Below, in pieces: positions 43,091 through 52,222 of a stretch of DNA of 64,000 bases (the stretch's first letter is position 1; every line of letters starts with the position of its first letter). Position numbers and translations under genes: made by a program. This DNA comes from JBMDXB01 sp048594975 (GTDB lineage Bacteria; Acidobacteriota; Vicinamibacteria; Vicinamibacterales; 2-12-FULL-66-21). A model generated the notes under the pieces. The model saw nothing but the letters and a program-made list of their open reading frames with translations. It was not told where the DNA came from and searched no databases. The DNA lies in contig JBMDXQ010000067.1 in NCBI GenBank assembly GCA_048594975.1, forward strand, positions 124,001-188,000, in the 5' to 3' direction.

Positions 43091-44368
43091 ATGTCCTGCG
43101 TCCGTCGACTCGTGCTCCTGACGGGGACGTTCGCCCTTGCCGCCACGCCGCTGCCGGCGGGCCCCGACGACGCCAGGGAGAAGCTCTCGGCGCTGGGGCG
43201 GTGGCTGGCGGCGGTCGAGGAGCACGTGCCCGGCCAGCGGGACGCGGCGCTCGAGCGCATCGCCCGCTGGAAGAACCGCGACCTCGACGCGATCGCCTCG
43301 TACCTGTCCATCCTTGCCGAGCTGCTGCCGGAGCCCGCCAACACGCGGATCGGCGCGCGCTACGGCGTCGCCGAGGCGGAGATCGCCCCGCTCAGGGAGA
43401 TCGCGCGCAGCGATGCGGCGCGTGGCGACGTCAACCGGATGATGAAGCGCGGCGCGCTGCTTCACGCCGACATCATGATGTCCGGTGCCGGAGCGGCAGA
43501 GCGCATCGGCGAGCGCGCCGCGCGGCGCGAGGTGCGCGGCGGCGGGCGGATCGCAGTGCTCGGCCTCGACGGACAGCACGAGGGCTTTGCCCTCATCCCG
43601 CACCACTGGCAGATCGCGCGCCGGTTGCTCGACGCCGTTCACCCCGATCCCTCGTCGGACGCATTCGTGCGGCTCTGGTATGCCGCGACCACCGCCTTCA
43701 TGCTGCGGCGCGGTCTCTGGGGCGACGCCGAACGACAACTGCGTCACGCGAGGGAACGGCTCACCCCGGACGCCGGCGTTCACCTGGACAGCGGCTGCGT
43801 GTACGAGGCGTATGCCATGCCGCGCGTGCAGTCGATGATCGCGGCCGGCCCGCCCGGTGTGCGCTACGACGTCCAGCCGCTGGAGGCGAACCTGCGGCTC
43901 GCGGAGATGCACTTCACGCAGGCGACGGTCCTCGATCCGACGCTCGTCGAGGCGCGGGTGCGGCTGGCGCGCGTGCGCACGCTGATCGGCCGCGCCGCCG
44001 AGGCGGTCCCCGAGCTGGAGCGCGCCTCCGTCGCGTCGAGCGACGCGCTGGTGCGCTACTACGCCGTGCTGTTCCTCGGACAGGCGCACGAGGCACTCGG
44101 CCATGACGAGGAGGCGCGCGCCGCGTACCAGCGTGCGGCTGCCCTGTATCCCACCTCGCAGTCGCCGCACCTGTCGCTCAGCCTCCTCGCGCGCGAGGCG
44201 GACGATCGCGGTGCCGCGCAGTTCGCCCTGCGGCACTTCCTCGACACCGTGTCGGCACAACCCGTCCGGTTCGACCCGTGGTGGGTCTACCATCTGGGTC
44301 GCGGCCGCACCCTCCCTCAGCTCCTGGCGAGACTCTGGACGGCGCTGCCGCCCACCGTACGGCAGTGA
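43091..44368 (+). CDS. Exported tetratricopeptide repeat protein
   Basis: A 425-residue protein with a signal peptide (residues 1-23, VLLTGTFALAATPLPAG). Helical segments follow, and two to three TPR-like repeats lie near residues 260-380 (ARVRLARVRTLIGRAAEAV, LVRYYAVLFLGQAHEALG, AYQRAAALYPTS). Function unknown. Its TGA overlaps the GTG of the VWFA gene, so the two probably act together. Confidence 0.75.
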   Translation: MSCVRRLVLLTGTFALAATPLPAGPDDAREKLSALGRWLAAVEEHVPGQRDAALERIARWKNRDLDAIASYLSILAELLPEPANTRIGARYGVAEAEIAPLREIARSDAARGDVNRMMKRGALLHADIMMSGAGAAERIGERAARREVRGGGRIAVLGLDGQHEGFALIPHHWQIARRLLDAVHPDPSSDAFVRLWYAATTAFMLRRGLWGDAERQLRHARERLTPDAGVHLDSGCVYEAYAMPRVQSMIAAGPPGVRYDVQPLEANLRLAEMHFTQATVLDPTLVEARVRLARVRTLIGRAAEAVPELERASVASSDALVRYYAVLFLGQAHEALGHDEEARAAYQRAAALYPTSQSPHLSLSLLAREADDRGAAQFALRHFLDTVSAQPVRFDPWWVYHLGRGRTLPQLLARLWTALPPTVRQ

Positions 44369-45246
44369 CCACCACGCGCGTCGTCATCCGCGTGCTGCTG
44401 GCGATTCTCTTGACGGTGACGGCGCTCTCCGCCGTCCTCGCCAGCGCACCGCGCGGGCAGCGCTTCTCGTCCGGCGTCGAGGCGGTGCGCGTCGACGTGC
44501 TCGTCTCCGAGGGTGGCCGGCCGGTGCGGGGCCTGACGGCGGCCGATTTCGAGGTGCGCGACAACGGCGTGCTGCAGGAGGTGACGCTCGTCGGCTTCGA
44601 GCGGGCGCTCCTGAACGTGGTGCTGGTCGTGGATCTCAGCGCCAGCGTCGCCGGCGAGCGGCTCGAGCACCTCCAGCACGCCGGGCGCGGCCTGCTGGCG
44701 CGGCTGCGACCCGAGGACCGCGCCGCCATTCTCGGGTTCAGCCACGTGCTGGTGCGCGGCAGTCCGCTGACCCGGGACCGCACGCGGCTGCTGTGGCTCC
44801 TCAACGAGGCGAGGCCGGCCGGCGACACCGCGCTGGTGGATGCGACCTACGCCGGGATGATGCTCGGCGAGTCCGAAGAGGGCCGCGCCCTCGTCATGGT
44901 GTTCAGCGACGGCCTCGACGTCGCGAGCTGGCTGCCCGCGCCGCGCGTGCTCGAGGTCGCGAGGCGCTCGGAAGTGGTCGTCTACGGCATCTCGATGAAA
45001 GGATCGCGTCCGACGTTCCTCGAGCAGATGTCCGCGCAGACCGGCGGCCGGCTCCTCGACGTGGATTCGCGCCGGCTCAGCGACACGTTCCTCGCCGTCC
45101 TCGACGAGTTCCGCGAGCGGTGTCTTCTCAGCTACTCGCCGCGCGCCGTGCCGGGTGGCGGCTGGCATGCGCTCGACGTGCGGGTGAAAGGCCGCCAGGC
45201 AACGGTCAGGGCCCGGCCTGGCTATCTGGCGGGGAATCCTCGATGA
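44365..45246 (+). CDS. VWFA-related domain protein (acidobacterial type)
   Basis: A 293-residue exported protein. The N-terminal membrane/signal segment is about residues 6-27. A conserved beta strand follows (VEAVRVDVLVSEGGRPVRGL with LTAADFEVRDNG), then a von Willebrand A fold with the metal site D90, S92 and S94 in VVDLSAS. The C-terminus is SYSPRAVPGGGWHALDV, as in the Acidobacteria VWFA family. The GTG start overlaps the TPR gene's stop. Likely protein-binding on the cell surface or in the periplasm. Confidence 0.83.
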   Translation: MTTTRVVIRVLLAILLTVTALSAVLASAPRGQRFSSGVEAVRVDVLVSEGGRPVRGLTAADFEVRDNGVLQEVTLVGFERALLNVVLVVDLSASVAGERLEHLQHAGRGLLARLRPEDRAAILGFSHVLVRGSPLTRDRTRLLWLLNEARPAGDTALVDATYAGMMLGESEEGRALVMVFSDGLDVASWLPAPRVLEVARRSEVVVYGISMKGSRPTFLEQMSAQTGGRLLDVDSRRLSDTFLAVLDEFRERCLLSYSPRAVPGGGWHALDVRVKGRQATVRARPGYLAGNPR

Positions 45247-45313
45247 TTGCCAGCTGACAACTCTCACCCAAGGACCACCTGCCAAACGTCGAACATCGGC
45301 ACGCCGCCCCAGG

Positions 45314-45667
45314 TCAGCGGGTTGAGGAGGAAGAGCCCGCGACGGTCGTGTTGCGAAGCACGCCACCGCCCTCGATCTCGACGTCGACGAGGTGGCCGGG
45401 CTTCATCGCCATCGTGCTGCCCGGCCTGCCCGTGTAGAGCACGCCGCCCCGCTCCAGGGTCACGAATGCTAGCGTGGACGTCCACCCGGGTGGGTTCGGC
45501 GAGGCGAAAAGATCGCCCGACAGCTCCCTGAAGGTCTGGCTGTCGAGAATGCCGTCCGATGTGCGGCCCTGCGTCTCGTACCGGACGTACTTGGTGACCT
45601 GCGCGTGCACCGGGTAGCCCGTTCCCATGGCTGCGACCAGCGCAGCGGCGGTGACGAGTCGTGTCAT
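45314..45667 (-). pseudogene. Fumarylacetoacetate hydrolase family gene with large internal deletion
   Basis: The 117-codon frame is intact but the protein is chimeric. A signal peptide (MTRLVTAAALVAAMGTGYPVHA) precedes an N-terminal FAH-type segment: VRYETQGRTSDGILDSQTFRE. After about residue 63 the sequence moves to the C-terminal strand of the family: VLYTGRPGSTMAMKPGHLVDVE and on to GGGVLRNTTV. The metal-binding HxxE and ExE middle is gone. An in-frame deletion of 150 or more codons is the simplest reading. It may be a dead remnant or a reduced protein. Confidence 0.65.
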
Positions 45668-45766
45668 AGAGGTCCTGCCCCGCCGGCGATGCGAGCGCAA
45701 TCGAGGAAACGGTTGAACGCGCGTCGGTGGTCGGATGCAGCATTGCGGCGGACGCCGCCCGATGCC

Positions 45767-46894
45767 ATGATGGGCCACCCGCACACCGTGACCCGCAGAC
45801 AACTGCTCGTGAGCGGCGGCGCCGTCGCGCTGGGCGCGACCGCGTTGACGCTGTTGCGCGGCTTCGAGGAGTCGCCCGGCGACGTCGCGCTGATTCCGCC
45901 GGCACTGCGCGGCGCGGCGCTCGACGTGCACGTCCACGTGCTGGGCGTCGGCACCGGCGGCAGTGGCTGCTGGATGCACGAGGCGATGCGTACCAGCTTC
46001 AACGCGCGCGCCGGGCTCTGGAACCTGCGCCTCTATTTCGGCCAGCCCGATCTCGACCAGGCGTTCATCCACTACCTCGCCGAGCGCGTGGCGCGCGCCG
46101 GGTTTCTCAAGCAGGTCGTGCTGCTCGCCAACGACTGGACGCATACCGCCGCCGGCCAGCGCGACGAGCGCCACACGCCGTTTTTCACGCCCGACCGCTA
46201 CATCGCGCAGCTTGCGCGCGATCACCGCGAGTTCCTGTTCGGCGCCTCCATCCATCCCTACCGCCCCGACGCGCTCGACGCGCTGGACCGCGCCGCGGAC
46301 GAGGGCGCAGTCCTGGTCAAGTGGATTCCCAACGTGCAGGCGATCGATCTCCGGGACCGGCGGTGCCGGGCCTTCTACCGCCGTCTCGCGCACCATCGCA
46401 TCGCGCTGCTGCCCCACGTCGGCGACGAGCAGGCGCTGTTCATCGCCGGACAGGAGTACGGCGACCCGCGGTCGCTGGTGGCTCCACTCGAAGAGGGTGT
46501 GACGGTGATCGCCGCGCACGTCGCGACGCTCGGCGAGCGCGACGGGCGTGCCAACGTCGACTGGCTCGCCGACCTCCTCCCGCGGTGGCCGAACCTCTAT
46601 GCCGACACCTCCGCGCTGACCCTGATCACGCGCTGGCGCAGCCTCCTGCGCCTCGTCGAGCGCGCCGACCTGCACGGCCGGCTCGTTCACGGCAGCGACT
46701 TCCCGCTGCCGCCGGCAGCGACCATGTTCGCCGGCCGCATCGGCTGGTCGTGCTGGTGGAACGCCTGGAAGCGGGAGAACGCCCTCCGCCGCGACTTCGA
46801 GATCAAGCAGGCGCTCGGCCTGCCCCCGGCCGTCTACACGCGCGGATACGAGCTGCTCGGCCCGCGGATCTCGGTCGCGGCGGCCGGCGTCTGA
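45767..46894 (+). CDS. Tat-exported amidohydrolase family protein
   Basis: A 375-residue protein with a Tat signal (TRRQLLVSGGAVALGATALT). The body is a metal-dependent TIM-barrel hydrolase: DVHVHVLG, LVKWIPNVQAIDL, a later HVGDE, and GSDFPLP at the C-terminal end. It resembles amidohydrolase 2-type decarboxylases and hydrolases. The substrate is unknown. Two adjacent ATGs (45767 and 45770) are equally possible. It is divergent from the FAH remnant. Confidence 0.8.
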   Translation: MMGHPHTVTRRQLLVSGGAVALGATALTLLRGFEESPGDVALIPPALRGAALDVHVHVLGVGTGGSGCWMHEAMRTSFNARAGLWNLRLYFGQPDLDQAFIHYLAERVARAGFLKQVVLLANDWTHTAAGQRDERHTPFFTPDRYIAQLARDHREFLFGASIHPYRPDALDALDRAADEGAVLVKWIPNVQAIDLRDRRCRAFYRRLAHHRIALLPHVGDEQALFIAGQEYGDPRSLVAPLEEGVTVIAAHVATLGERDGRANVDWLADLLPRWPNLYADTSALTLITRWRSLLRLVERADLHGRLVHGSDFPLPPAATMFAGRIGWSCWWNAWKRENALRRDFEIKQALGLPPAVYTRGYELLGPRISVAAAGV

Positions 46895-46923
46895 CGCCGG
46901 CGTGGGGACCGGCCCGCGCCCAG

Positions 46924-46953
46924 TTCAGCGTTCTTCAGTGTTGTTCAGGGTTT
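46924..46953. repeat. Three 10-bp TTCAG units before the TRAP operon
   Basis: TTCAG recurs with exact 10-bp spacing (TTCAGCGTTC TTCAGTGTTG TTCAGGGTTT). A spacing near one helical turn could suit a DNA-binding protein. It lies about 85-115 bp before the TatT start. Confidence 0.5.
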
Positions 46954-47038
46954 CCCGATGCGCTGCGGTGTTATCTTGATCGCTGCGGCCCCGTTGGAAC
47001 GCAGCGGGGATGCCCTGTAATCTGTACCTGTTCCAAGC

Positions 47039-47941
47039 ATGCTCCCCCTGCTACGACTCGGCCTGCTGCTGCTCGTGGCCACGCTGGCCGCCGGGTGTTC
47101 GGTCAAGAAGATGGCGATCAACACCGTTGGCAACGCGCTGGCAGAAGGCAACTCCGTCTACGCCACCGACGAGGATCCCGATCTGGTCCGCGAGGCGGTG
47201 CCGTTCGGCCTGAAGCTCGTCGAGAGCCTGCTCGTGCAGGCGCCGCGCCATCGCGGCCTGCTGCTGAGCGCGGCGAGCGGGTTCACCAGCTACAGCTACG
47301 CGTTCGTGCAGCAGGAGGCGGACTTTCTCGAGGCGGAGGACCTCGAAGGCGCGACGCGGCTGAGAGGCCGCGCACGCAAGCTGTACCTGCGGGCGCTCGA
47401 TTACGGGCTGCGCGGCCTCGAAGTCGACCTGCGGGATTTCCGCAACCAGCTCCGCGCCGACACGGGCGCGGCCCTGGCCAGGGCGAGGAAACCACAGGTG
47501 CCGCTGCTCTACTGGACCGCCAACGCGTGGGGCGCCGCGATTGCCATCTCGAAGAACGACTCGAGCCTGACCGCCGACCAGTCGCTCGTGGAGGCGCTGA
47601 TGCGCCGCGCGCTGGCCCTCGACGAATCGCACGAGGCAGGGTCGATTCACGACTTCTTCATCGTGTGGGAGGGCGGCCGGACTTCGGTCGGGGGATCGCT
47701 GGAGAAGGCGCGGCACCACCTGGCGCGCGCGCGCGAGCTGTCGAAGGGGCGGCGCGTCTCGCCGCTGGTCAGCTTCGCCGAGACCGTCTCGGTGGGCACG
47801 CAGAACCAGAAGGAATTCGAGCAGCTGCTGAAAGAGGCGCTGGCATTCGACGTGAACCTCGCTCCCGAGTTTCGCGTCGCCAACATCCTCGCGCAGCGCC
47901 GGGCGCAGTGGCTGCTGAACCGAACGAGCGAACTGTTCTAA
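47039..47941 (+). CDS. tatT: TRAP transporter TatT component (TPR lipoprotein)
   Basis: A 300-residue protein with a lipobox (VATLAAGC, Cys20) and an all-helical TPR body. It matches the TatT family that forms a trimer and works with DctP-type binding proteins of periplasmic TRAP transporters. It is followed by dctP after 14 nt and dctQM after a further 9 nt. Confidence 0.85.
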   Translation: MLPLLRLGLLLLVATLAAGCSVKKMAINTVGNALAEGNSVYATDEDPDLVREAVPFGLKLVESLLVQAPRHRGLLLSAASGFTSYSYAFVQQEADFLEAEDLEGATRLRGRARKLYLRALDYGLRGLEVDLRDFRNQLRADTGAALARARKPQVPLLYWTANAWGAAIAISKNDSSLTADQSLVEALMRRALALDESHEAGSIHDFFIVWEGGRTSVGGSLEKARHHLARARELSKGRRVSPLVSFAETVSVGTQNQKEFEQLLKEALAFDVNLAPEFRVANILAQRRAQWLLNRTSELF

Positions 47942-47955
47942 TCCCGGAGCGCATC

Positions 47956-48981
47956 ATGGTCCGTCACCGTCGAACGTGGATTCCGCTGCTGGCACTGACG
48001 CTGGCGCTGGCCGGCCTCGCCGGTCCGCTGGCGGGGCAGGCGCAGGTGCTCGTGAAGCTCGCGACCCTCGTCCCCACCGGCTCTTCCTGGGAACTGATCC
48101 TGAAGGAGACGGCGGTCAGGTGGTCGAAGCTGTCGGGAGGCCGGGTCAAGGTCAACCTCTACGCCGGCGGGGTCAAGGGGGACGACCCGGAAGTGGTGCG
48201 GCAGATGCGCCTGGGCACGGTCGACGGCGCCGTCCTCACCGCGGTCGGCGTCGCCGCGATCGACAAGGCGGTGTATGCCCTCGGCGTGCCGATGATGTAC
48301 GAGTCGTACGAGGAGCTGTACTACGTCCTGGAGAAGCTGCGCCCGCGGCTCGAATCCCGCCTGGAGGAGAAGGGTTTCGTCGTCCTGAACTGGGCGGACG
48401 GCGGGTGGGTCCACTTCTTCTCCAAGTCGCCGGTGGCCACCCCCGACGACCTGCGCCGGGAGAAGCTGTTCCAGTGGGCCGACGACTCCGACAGCATCGA
48501 GCTGTGGCGATCCGCCGGCTTCAACAACATCCGGCCGCTGCCGTCGACCGAGCTCGCCTCCTCGATCCAGAGCGGTCTGGTGACCGCGTTCGGCGCGCCC
48601 CCGCAGGTCGCCGTCATCACCCAGTACTACAACCACGCGAAGAACATGACCGACCTGAAGTGGAACCTGCTGCTCGGCGCCACGGTCATCCGCAAGCCGG
48701 TCTGGGAGCGGATTCCCGCCGACGTCCATCCCGCGCTGCGGCAGGCGACCGATGAGGCCGGGCGCCGGCTGCGCGAGGACATCCGCGCCAGCGCCGACAA
48801 GGACGTCGCCGAGATGAAGAAGCGCGGCCTGAACGTCGTACCGGTCCCGCCCGAGGCGAGGGCCGCGTGGGTGAAGATGGCGGAAAGCACCTACCCGAAA
48901 ATCCGCGGGCAGGTCGTGCCCGCCGAGGTGTTCGACGAGGCGATGAAGTACCGCGACGAATTCAGGAAGCAGAAGAAGTAG
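47956..48981 (+). CDS. dctP: TRAP transporter substrate-binding protein (DctP)
   Basis: A 341-residue exported protein, signal at residues 1-29. The body carries DctP features: KLATLVPTGSSWELILKE, the PEVVRQMRLGTVDGAVLTAVG region, and WADDSDSIELWRSAGFNN near the binding cleft. The ligand is usually an organic acid but cannot be read here. It pairs with the TatT protein before it and the permease after it. The ATG at 47956 follows GGAG by 8 nt. Confidence 0.9.
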   Translation: MVRHRRTWIPLLALTLALAGLAGPLAGQAQVLVKLATLVPTGSSWELILKETAVRWSKLSGGRVKVNLYAGGVKGDDPEVVRQMRLGTVDGAVLTAVGVAAIDKAVYALGVPMMYESYEELYYVLEKLRPRLESRLEEKGFVVLNWADGGWVHFFSKSPVATPDDLRREKLFQWADDSDSIELWRSAGFNNIRPLPSTELASSIQSGLVTAFGAPPQVAVITQYYNHAKNMTDLKWNLLLGATVIRKPVWERIPADVHPALRQATDEAGRRLREDIRASADKDVAEMKKRGLNVVPVPPEARAAWVKMAESTYPKIRGQVVPAEVFDEAMKYRDEFRKQKK

Positions 48982-48990
48982 ACGGCAGGC

Positions 48991-50811
48991 TTGGCGCTCA
49001 CCCTCATGCTCCGGCGGAGCGAAGCGGCGATTCTCGTGGCGGCGCTCGCGCTCGCCACGATCCTTCCGCTGATCGATCTGCTCGGCCGCCATCTCGGCGG
49101 CTTCCACGTGCCCGCGTCGGGCGCCTACGTCCAGCAGCTCACGCTGTGGCTCGCGTTCGTCGGCGGGGTCGCGGCGACCAGCCAGGGGAAGCACCTGACG
49201 CTTTCCACCGCGGAGTTCTTCGACGAGGGTCCGCTGCGGCGCCGGTCGCGCCTGCTCGCCTATTCGGTCGCCGCCGCGGTCGTCGCGGTACTCGCGTACG
49301 CGAGCGCGGAGGTGGTCGCCGCCAATCGCATCGAGCCGAGGATCCTCCCGATCGGGCTGCCGCAGTGGGTCAGCGAGTGCATCATGCCGGTGGCGCTCGG
49401 CCTGATCGCCGTTCAGTTCGCGGTCGCCGCGTCGACGGCCTGGCGCGGGCGCCTGCTCGCGTGTGCCGCCATCGTCGCCGCCTTTGCGATGGCCTGGCTG
49501 CCGCCCGAGATCATCGCCCGGCTGGCCCCGCTCTCGTTCCTGATCCTCGCGGCGGCGCTGCTTGGCGCGCCGGTGTTCGTGGCGATGGGCGGGATCGCGC
49601 TGCTGCTGTTCTTCAGGGACGGCACGCCGGTCGGCGCGGTCTCCGCCGAGGTGTACCGCCTGATCGCCTCGCCGACGCTGCCGGCGATTCCGCTGCTGAC
49701 CGCCGCCGGGTACGTGCTCGCCGAGAGCGGCGCGTCGACGCGCCTCGTGCGGTTCTTCCGCGCGCTCTTCGGGTGGATGCCGGGCGGCATCGCGGTGATG
49801 GTCGCGGCCGTCTGCGCGATGTTCACCACCTTCACGGGCGGGTCGGGCGTCACCATCATCGCCCTGGGCGGACTGGTGTACCCGATGCTGCGCAAGGACG
49901 GGTACTCGGAGGGCTTCTCGCTCGGCCTGGTGACTGCCTCCGGAAGTCTCGGCCTGCTGTTTCCCCCGAGCCTTCCGGTGATTCTGTACAGCGTCGTCGC
50001 GAGCTCGGGCCGCAGCCAGAGCGTGCCGGCAGACGCTCTGTACCTGGCCGGCCTGCTCCCCGGGCTGCTGCTCGTCGTGCTGACCGCCGCGTATGGCATC
50101 TACGTCGGATGGCGGCATGCGCCCCAGCGGCAGACCTTCACCTGGAGGGAAGTCGTCGTCTCGACCTGGGACGCCAAGTGGGAGCTCGGCCTGCCGGTCT
50201 TCGTCATCGCGCTGTTCATGAGCGGCCTCGCGTCGATGGTCGAGACCGCGGCGTCCGCCCTCGTCTACTCGGTCGTCGTCGAGTGTCTCGTCACGCGCGA
50301 CATCCACCCCTTCAGGGCGCTGCCGGGCGTGTTGCTCCGCTCGGCGGCCCTGATGGGTGCGGTCCTGCTGCTGCTCAGCGTGGCGATGGGGCTGACGAGC
50401 TACCTGGTCGATGCGCAGATTCCGGACCAGCTGCTCGCCTGGGTCGAGACGCACATCGACTCGCAGCTCGTGTTCCTGCTCGCGCTCAACGTGCTGCTGC
50501 TGGTGCTGGGAAGCGTGCTGGAGATCTACTCGGCGATCATCATCCTCGCCCCGCTCATCGCGCCGATGGGCGTCGCCTTCGGCGTCGATCCGATTCACCT
50601 GGGCGTGATCTTCCTCGCCAACCTCGAGCTCGGCTTCCTGTTTCCGCCGGTGGGGCTGAACCTGTTCCTCTCGTCGTCGCGCTTCAACACGCCGCTGCCG
50701 CAGCTGTACCGGCACGTGCTCCCGTTCCTGATCATCCTGGGCATCGGCGTGCTGCTAATCACTTATCTGCCGGCGATGTCGATCGGCGTGCTGCGCCTGA
50801 TCGGGAAATAG
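48991..50811 (+). CDS. dctM: TRAP transporter fused small and large permease (DctQM)
   Basis: A 606-residue membrane protein. The first ~170 residues are a DctQ-type four-helix small subunit (HVPASGAYVQQLTLWLAFVGG). The remainder is the DctM large subunit with about 12 helices (FTTFTGGSGVTIIALGGLVYP, LYLAGLLPGLLLVVL, LEIYSAIIILAPLIAPM, NLELGFLFPPVGLNLF). It imports the DctP ligand with sodium. The frame begins at TTG 48991; an ATG at 49006 is a possible alternative. The last 57 bp overlap the convergent HupE gene. Confidence 0.88.
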   Translation: MALTLMLRRSEAAILVAALALATILPLIDLLGRHLGGFHVPASGAYVQQLTLWLAFVGGVAATSQGKHLTLSTAEFFDEGPLRRRSRLLAYSVAAAVVAVLAYASAEVVAANRIEPRILPIGLPQWVSECIMPVALGLIAVQFAVAASTAWRGRLLACAAIVAAFAMAWLPPEIIARLAPLSFLILAAALLGAPVFVAMGGIALLLFFRDGTPVGAVSAEVYRLIASPTLPAIPLLTAAGYVLAESGASTRLVRFFRALFGWMPGGIAVMVAAVCAMFTTFTGGSGVTIIALGGLVYPMLRKDGYSEGFSLGLVTASGSLGLLFPPSLPVILYSVVASSGRSQSVPADALYLAGLLPGLLLVVLTAAYGIYVGWRHAPQRQTFTWREVVVSTWDAKWELGLPVFVIALFMSGLASMVETAASALVYSVVVECLVTRDIHPFRALPGVLLRSAALMGAVLLLLSVAMGLTSYLVDAQIPDQLLAWVETHIDSQLVFLLALNVLLLVLGSVLEIYSAIIILAPLIAPMGVAFGVDPIHLGVIFLANLELGFLFPPVGLNLFLSSSRFNTPLPQLYRHVLPFLIILGIGVLLITYLPAMSIGVLRLIGK

Positions 50812-52110
50812 CCGGCCGCGCACGCTGAGCGCCAGCTGGAACAGGAGGAACATCCCGGCGGCGAGCGCCAGCCACCGGAACAAGAGCGCGTAGAACGCCG
50901 CGTCCGGCCGCGGGAGCGGGAACTGGCGCAGCGCCTCCCACCGTTCGACCGTCCAGTGCCAGGCGGTGTGGCCGACGAACACGGAGACGAGGATCGTCCC
51001 CAGGCGCTCGGCCACTACGAATCGAAACAGCGCCTGGAGCGCCGGCACCAGTACGGCGAGCATCAGCAGCTGTCCGAGCTCCACGCCGACGTTGAACGCG
51101 AGCAGCGAGGCCAGCAGGTGGTCGCCGGCGAACTGCAGCGTCTCCGCCAGCCCGAAGGAGAAGCCGAACCCGTGCACGAGGCCGAACCCGAAGGCGACCG
51201 CCCACCGCCGCGCGGCGCGCGTGCTCCCGACCACGTTCTCGATGGTCATGAAGACGATCGACGCGGCGATGAGCGTCTCGATGAGGGGCGGGAACCAGAG
51301 CGCAGCGGGTGCCAGATCGTAGGCCGCGGCCAGGAGCGTCAGCGAATGCGCCGCGGTGAACGCCGTCACCACCAGGACCAGCGGCCGCAGCCGGCGCAGC
51401 GGCACGACCAGGCAGAGCAGGAACAGCAGGTGATCGATGCCGCCGAGGATGTGGCGGAAGCCGAGCGACACGAAGTGCCGCGCCGCCTCGTGCCATCGCG
51501 GGTCCAGCCTGACCACGCCCGGATCGCCGTGCAGCTCGAACGCGCGCACGGTCCCGTCGGGAAACACCGCGCGGACCGTCGTCGTGACCCGCAGGCCGAG
51601 CCGCGCGAGCGCCGGGTGCACGGCGAAGCGTGATTGCTCGGATCGGATCGGATACTCGAGCAGGGCGTCGAGCAGGCCCTGCTCCCAGTAGAGATGCACG
51701 TCGTCCGGCAGCCGCGGGCCGGTGACGTGGGCGAGCGCGCTCTCGTACGACGTGAACGAGCGATCGGACGGCAGCGCGACGCGGACCTCGGCGATCGCAG
51801 GCATCCCGAGCGGCGTCTCCTCCTCGAAGAGGCGGATGTTGGTGGCGATCCACAGCGCGGCGGCGTGACGGAGCGCCGCGTCGGCCCGCGCGAGATCGAG
51901 GAGGCCGATGCCCCGCCGGGGGAAGTCGACGTCCCGCATTGCGAGGAGCGGTACGCGGACGATTACCCGGAGGCGCGACGGCTGGGGCTTGACGAACGCA
52001 AGGATCCGCACGTCCGTCGGGATCTCGTGCGCGGCGGCCGGCGGAGGGGTGCAGCCCAGCAGGATCGCAGCGGTGGCAAAGAGCAGCGGCACGCGCGCGG
52101 GGAGCGTCAT
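50755..52110 (-). CDS. HupE/UreJ family membrane protein
   Basis: A 451-residue protein. An exported N-terminal domain (signal ending PAAAHEIPTD) covers about 30-200. The HupE/UreJ domain with six or seven helices covers about 225-430 and begins RHILGGIDHLLFLLCL. The family is linked to nickel or other metal transport, but exact roles differ. It ends within the 3' end of the TRAP permease gene. Its promoter region (52111-52135) also faces the divergent NHL gene. Confidence 0.82.
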   Translation of the reverse strand: MTLPARVPLLFATAAILLGCTPPPAAAHEIPTDVRILAFVKPQPSRLRVIVRVPLLAMRDVDFPRRGIGLLDLARADAALRHAAALWIATNIRLFEEETPLGMPAIAEVRVALPSDRSFTSYESALAHVTGPRLPDDVHLYWEQGLLDALLEYPIRSEQSRFAVHPALARLGLRVTTTVRAVFPDGTVRAFELHGDPGVVRLDPRWHEAARHFVSLGFRHILGGIDHLLFLLCLVVPLRRLRPLVLVVTAFTAAHSLTLLAAAYDLAPAALWFPPLIETLIAASIVFMTIENVVGSTRAARRWAVAFGFGLVHGFGFSFGLAETLQFAGDHLLASLLAFNVGVELGQLLMLAVLVPALQALFRFVVAERLGTILVSVFVGHTAWHWTVERWEALRQFPLPRPDAAFYALLFRWLALAAGMFLLFQLALSVRGRLFPDQAQHADRHRRQISD

Positions 52111-52123
52111 GGTCGCGCAGTGT

Positions 52124-52129
52124 ATACTG
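52124..52129 (+). promoter_or_regulatory. Palindromic -10-like element (GTATAC)
   Basis: TGTATACTG lies between the divergent HupE and NHL genes. The core reads TATACT toward the plus-strand NHL gene (about 94 nt away) and TATACA toward HupE (about 14 nt), so it may serve either strand. Confidence 0.35.
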
Positions 52130-52222
52130 CCGCGCGGTCGAGTGAAACGGCGTCACTCCAGCCGGCCTGTCCGGACACCCGTGGCTTCGCCTTCAGGCGG
52201 AAGTCGGTCAGCGACGAATCAG

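Noticed and set aside
47938..50715. A minus-strand open frame of about 925 codons opposite the TRAP operon
   Set aside because: DctP and DctQM on the plus strand have strong family motifs. The antisense frame has no homology-like pattern and is a product of codon bias.
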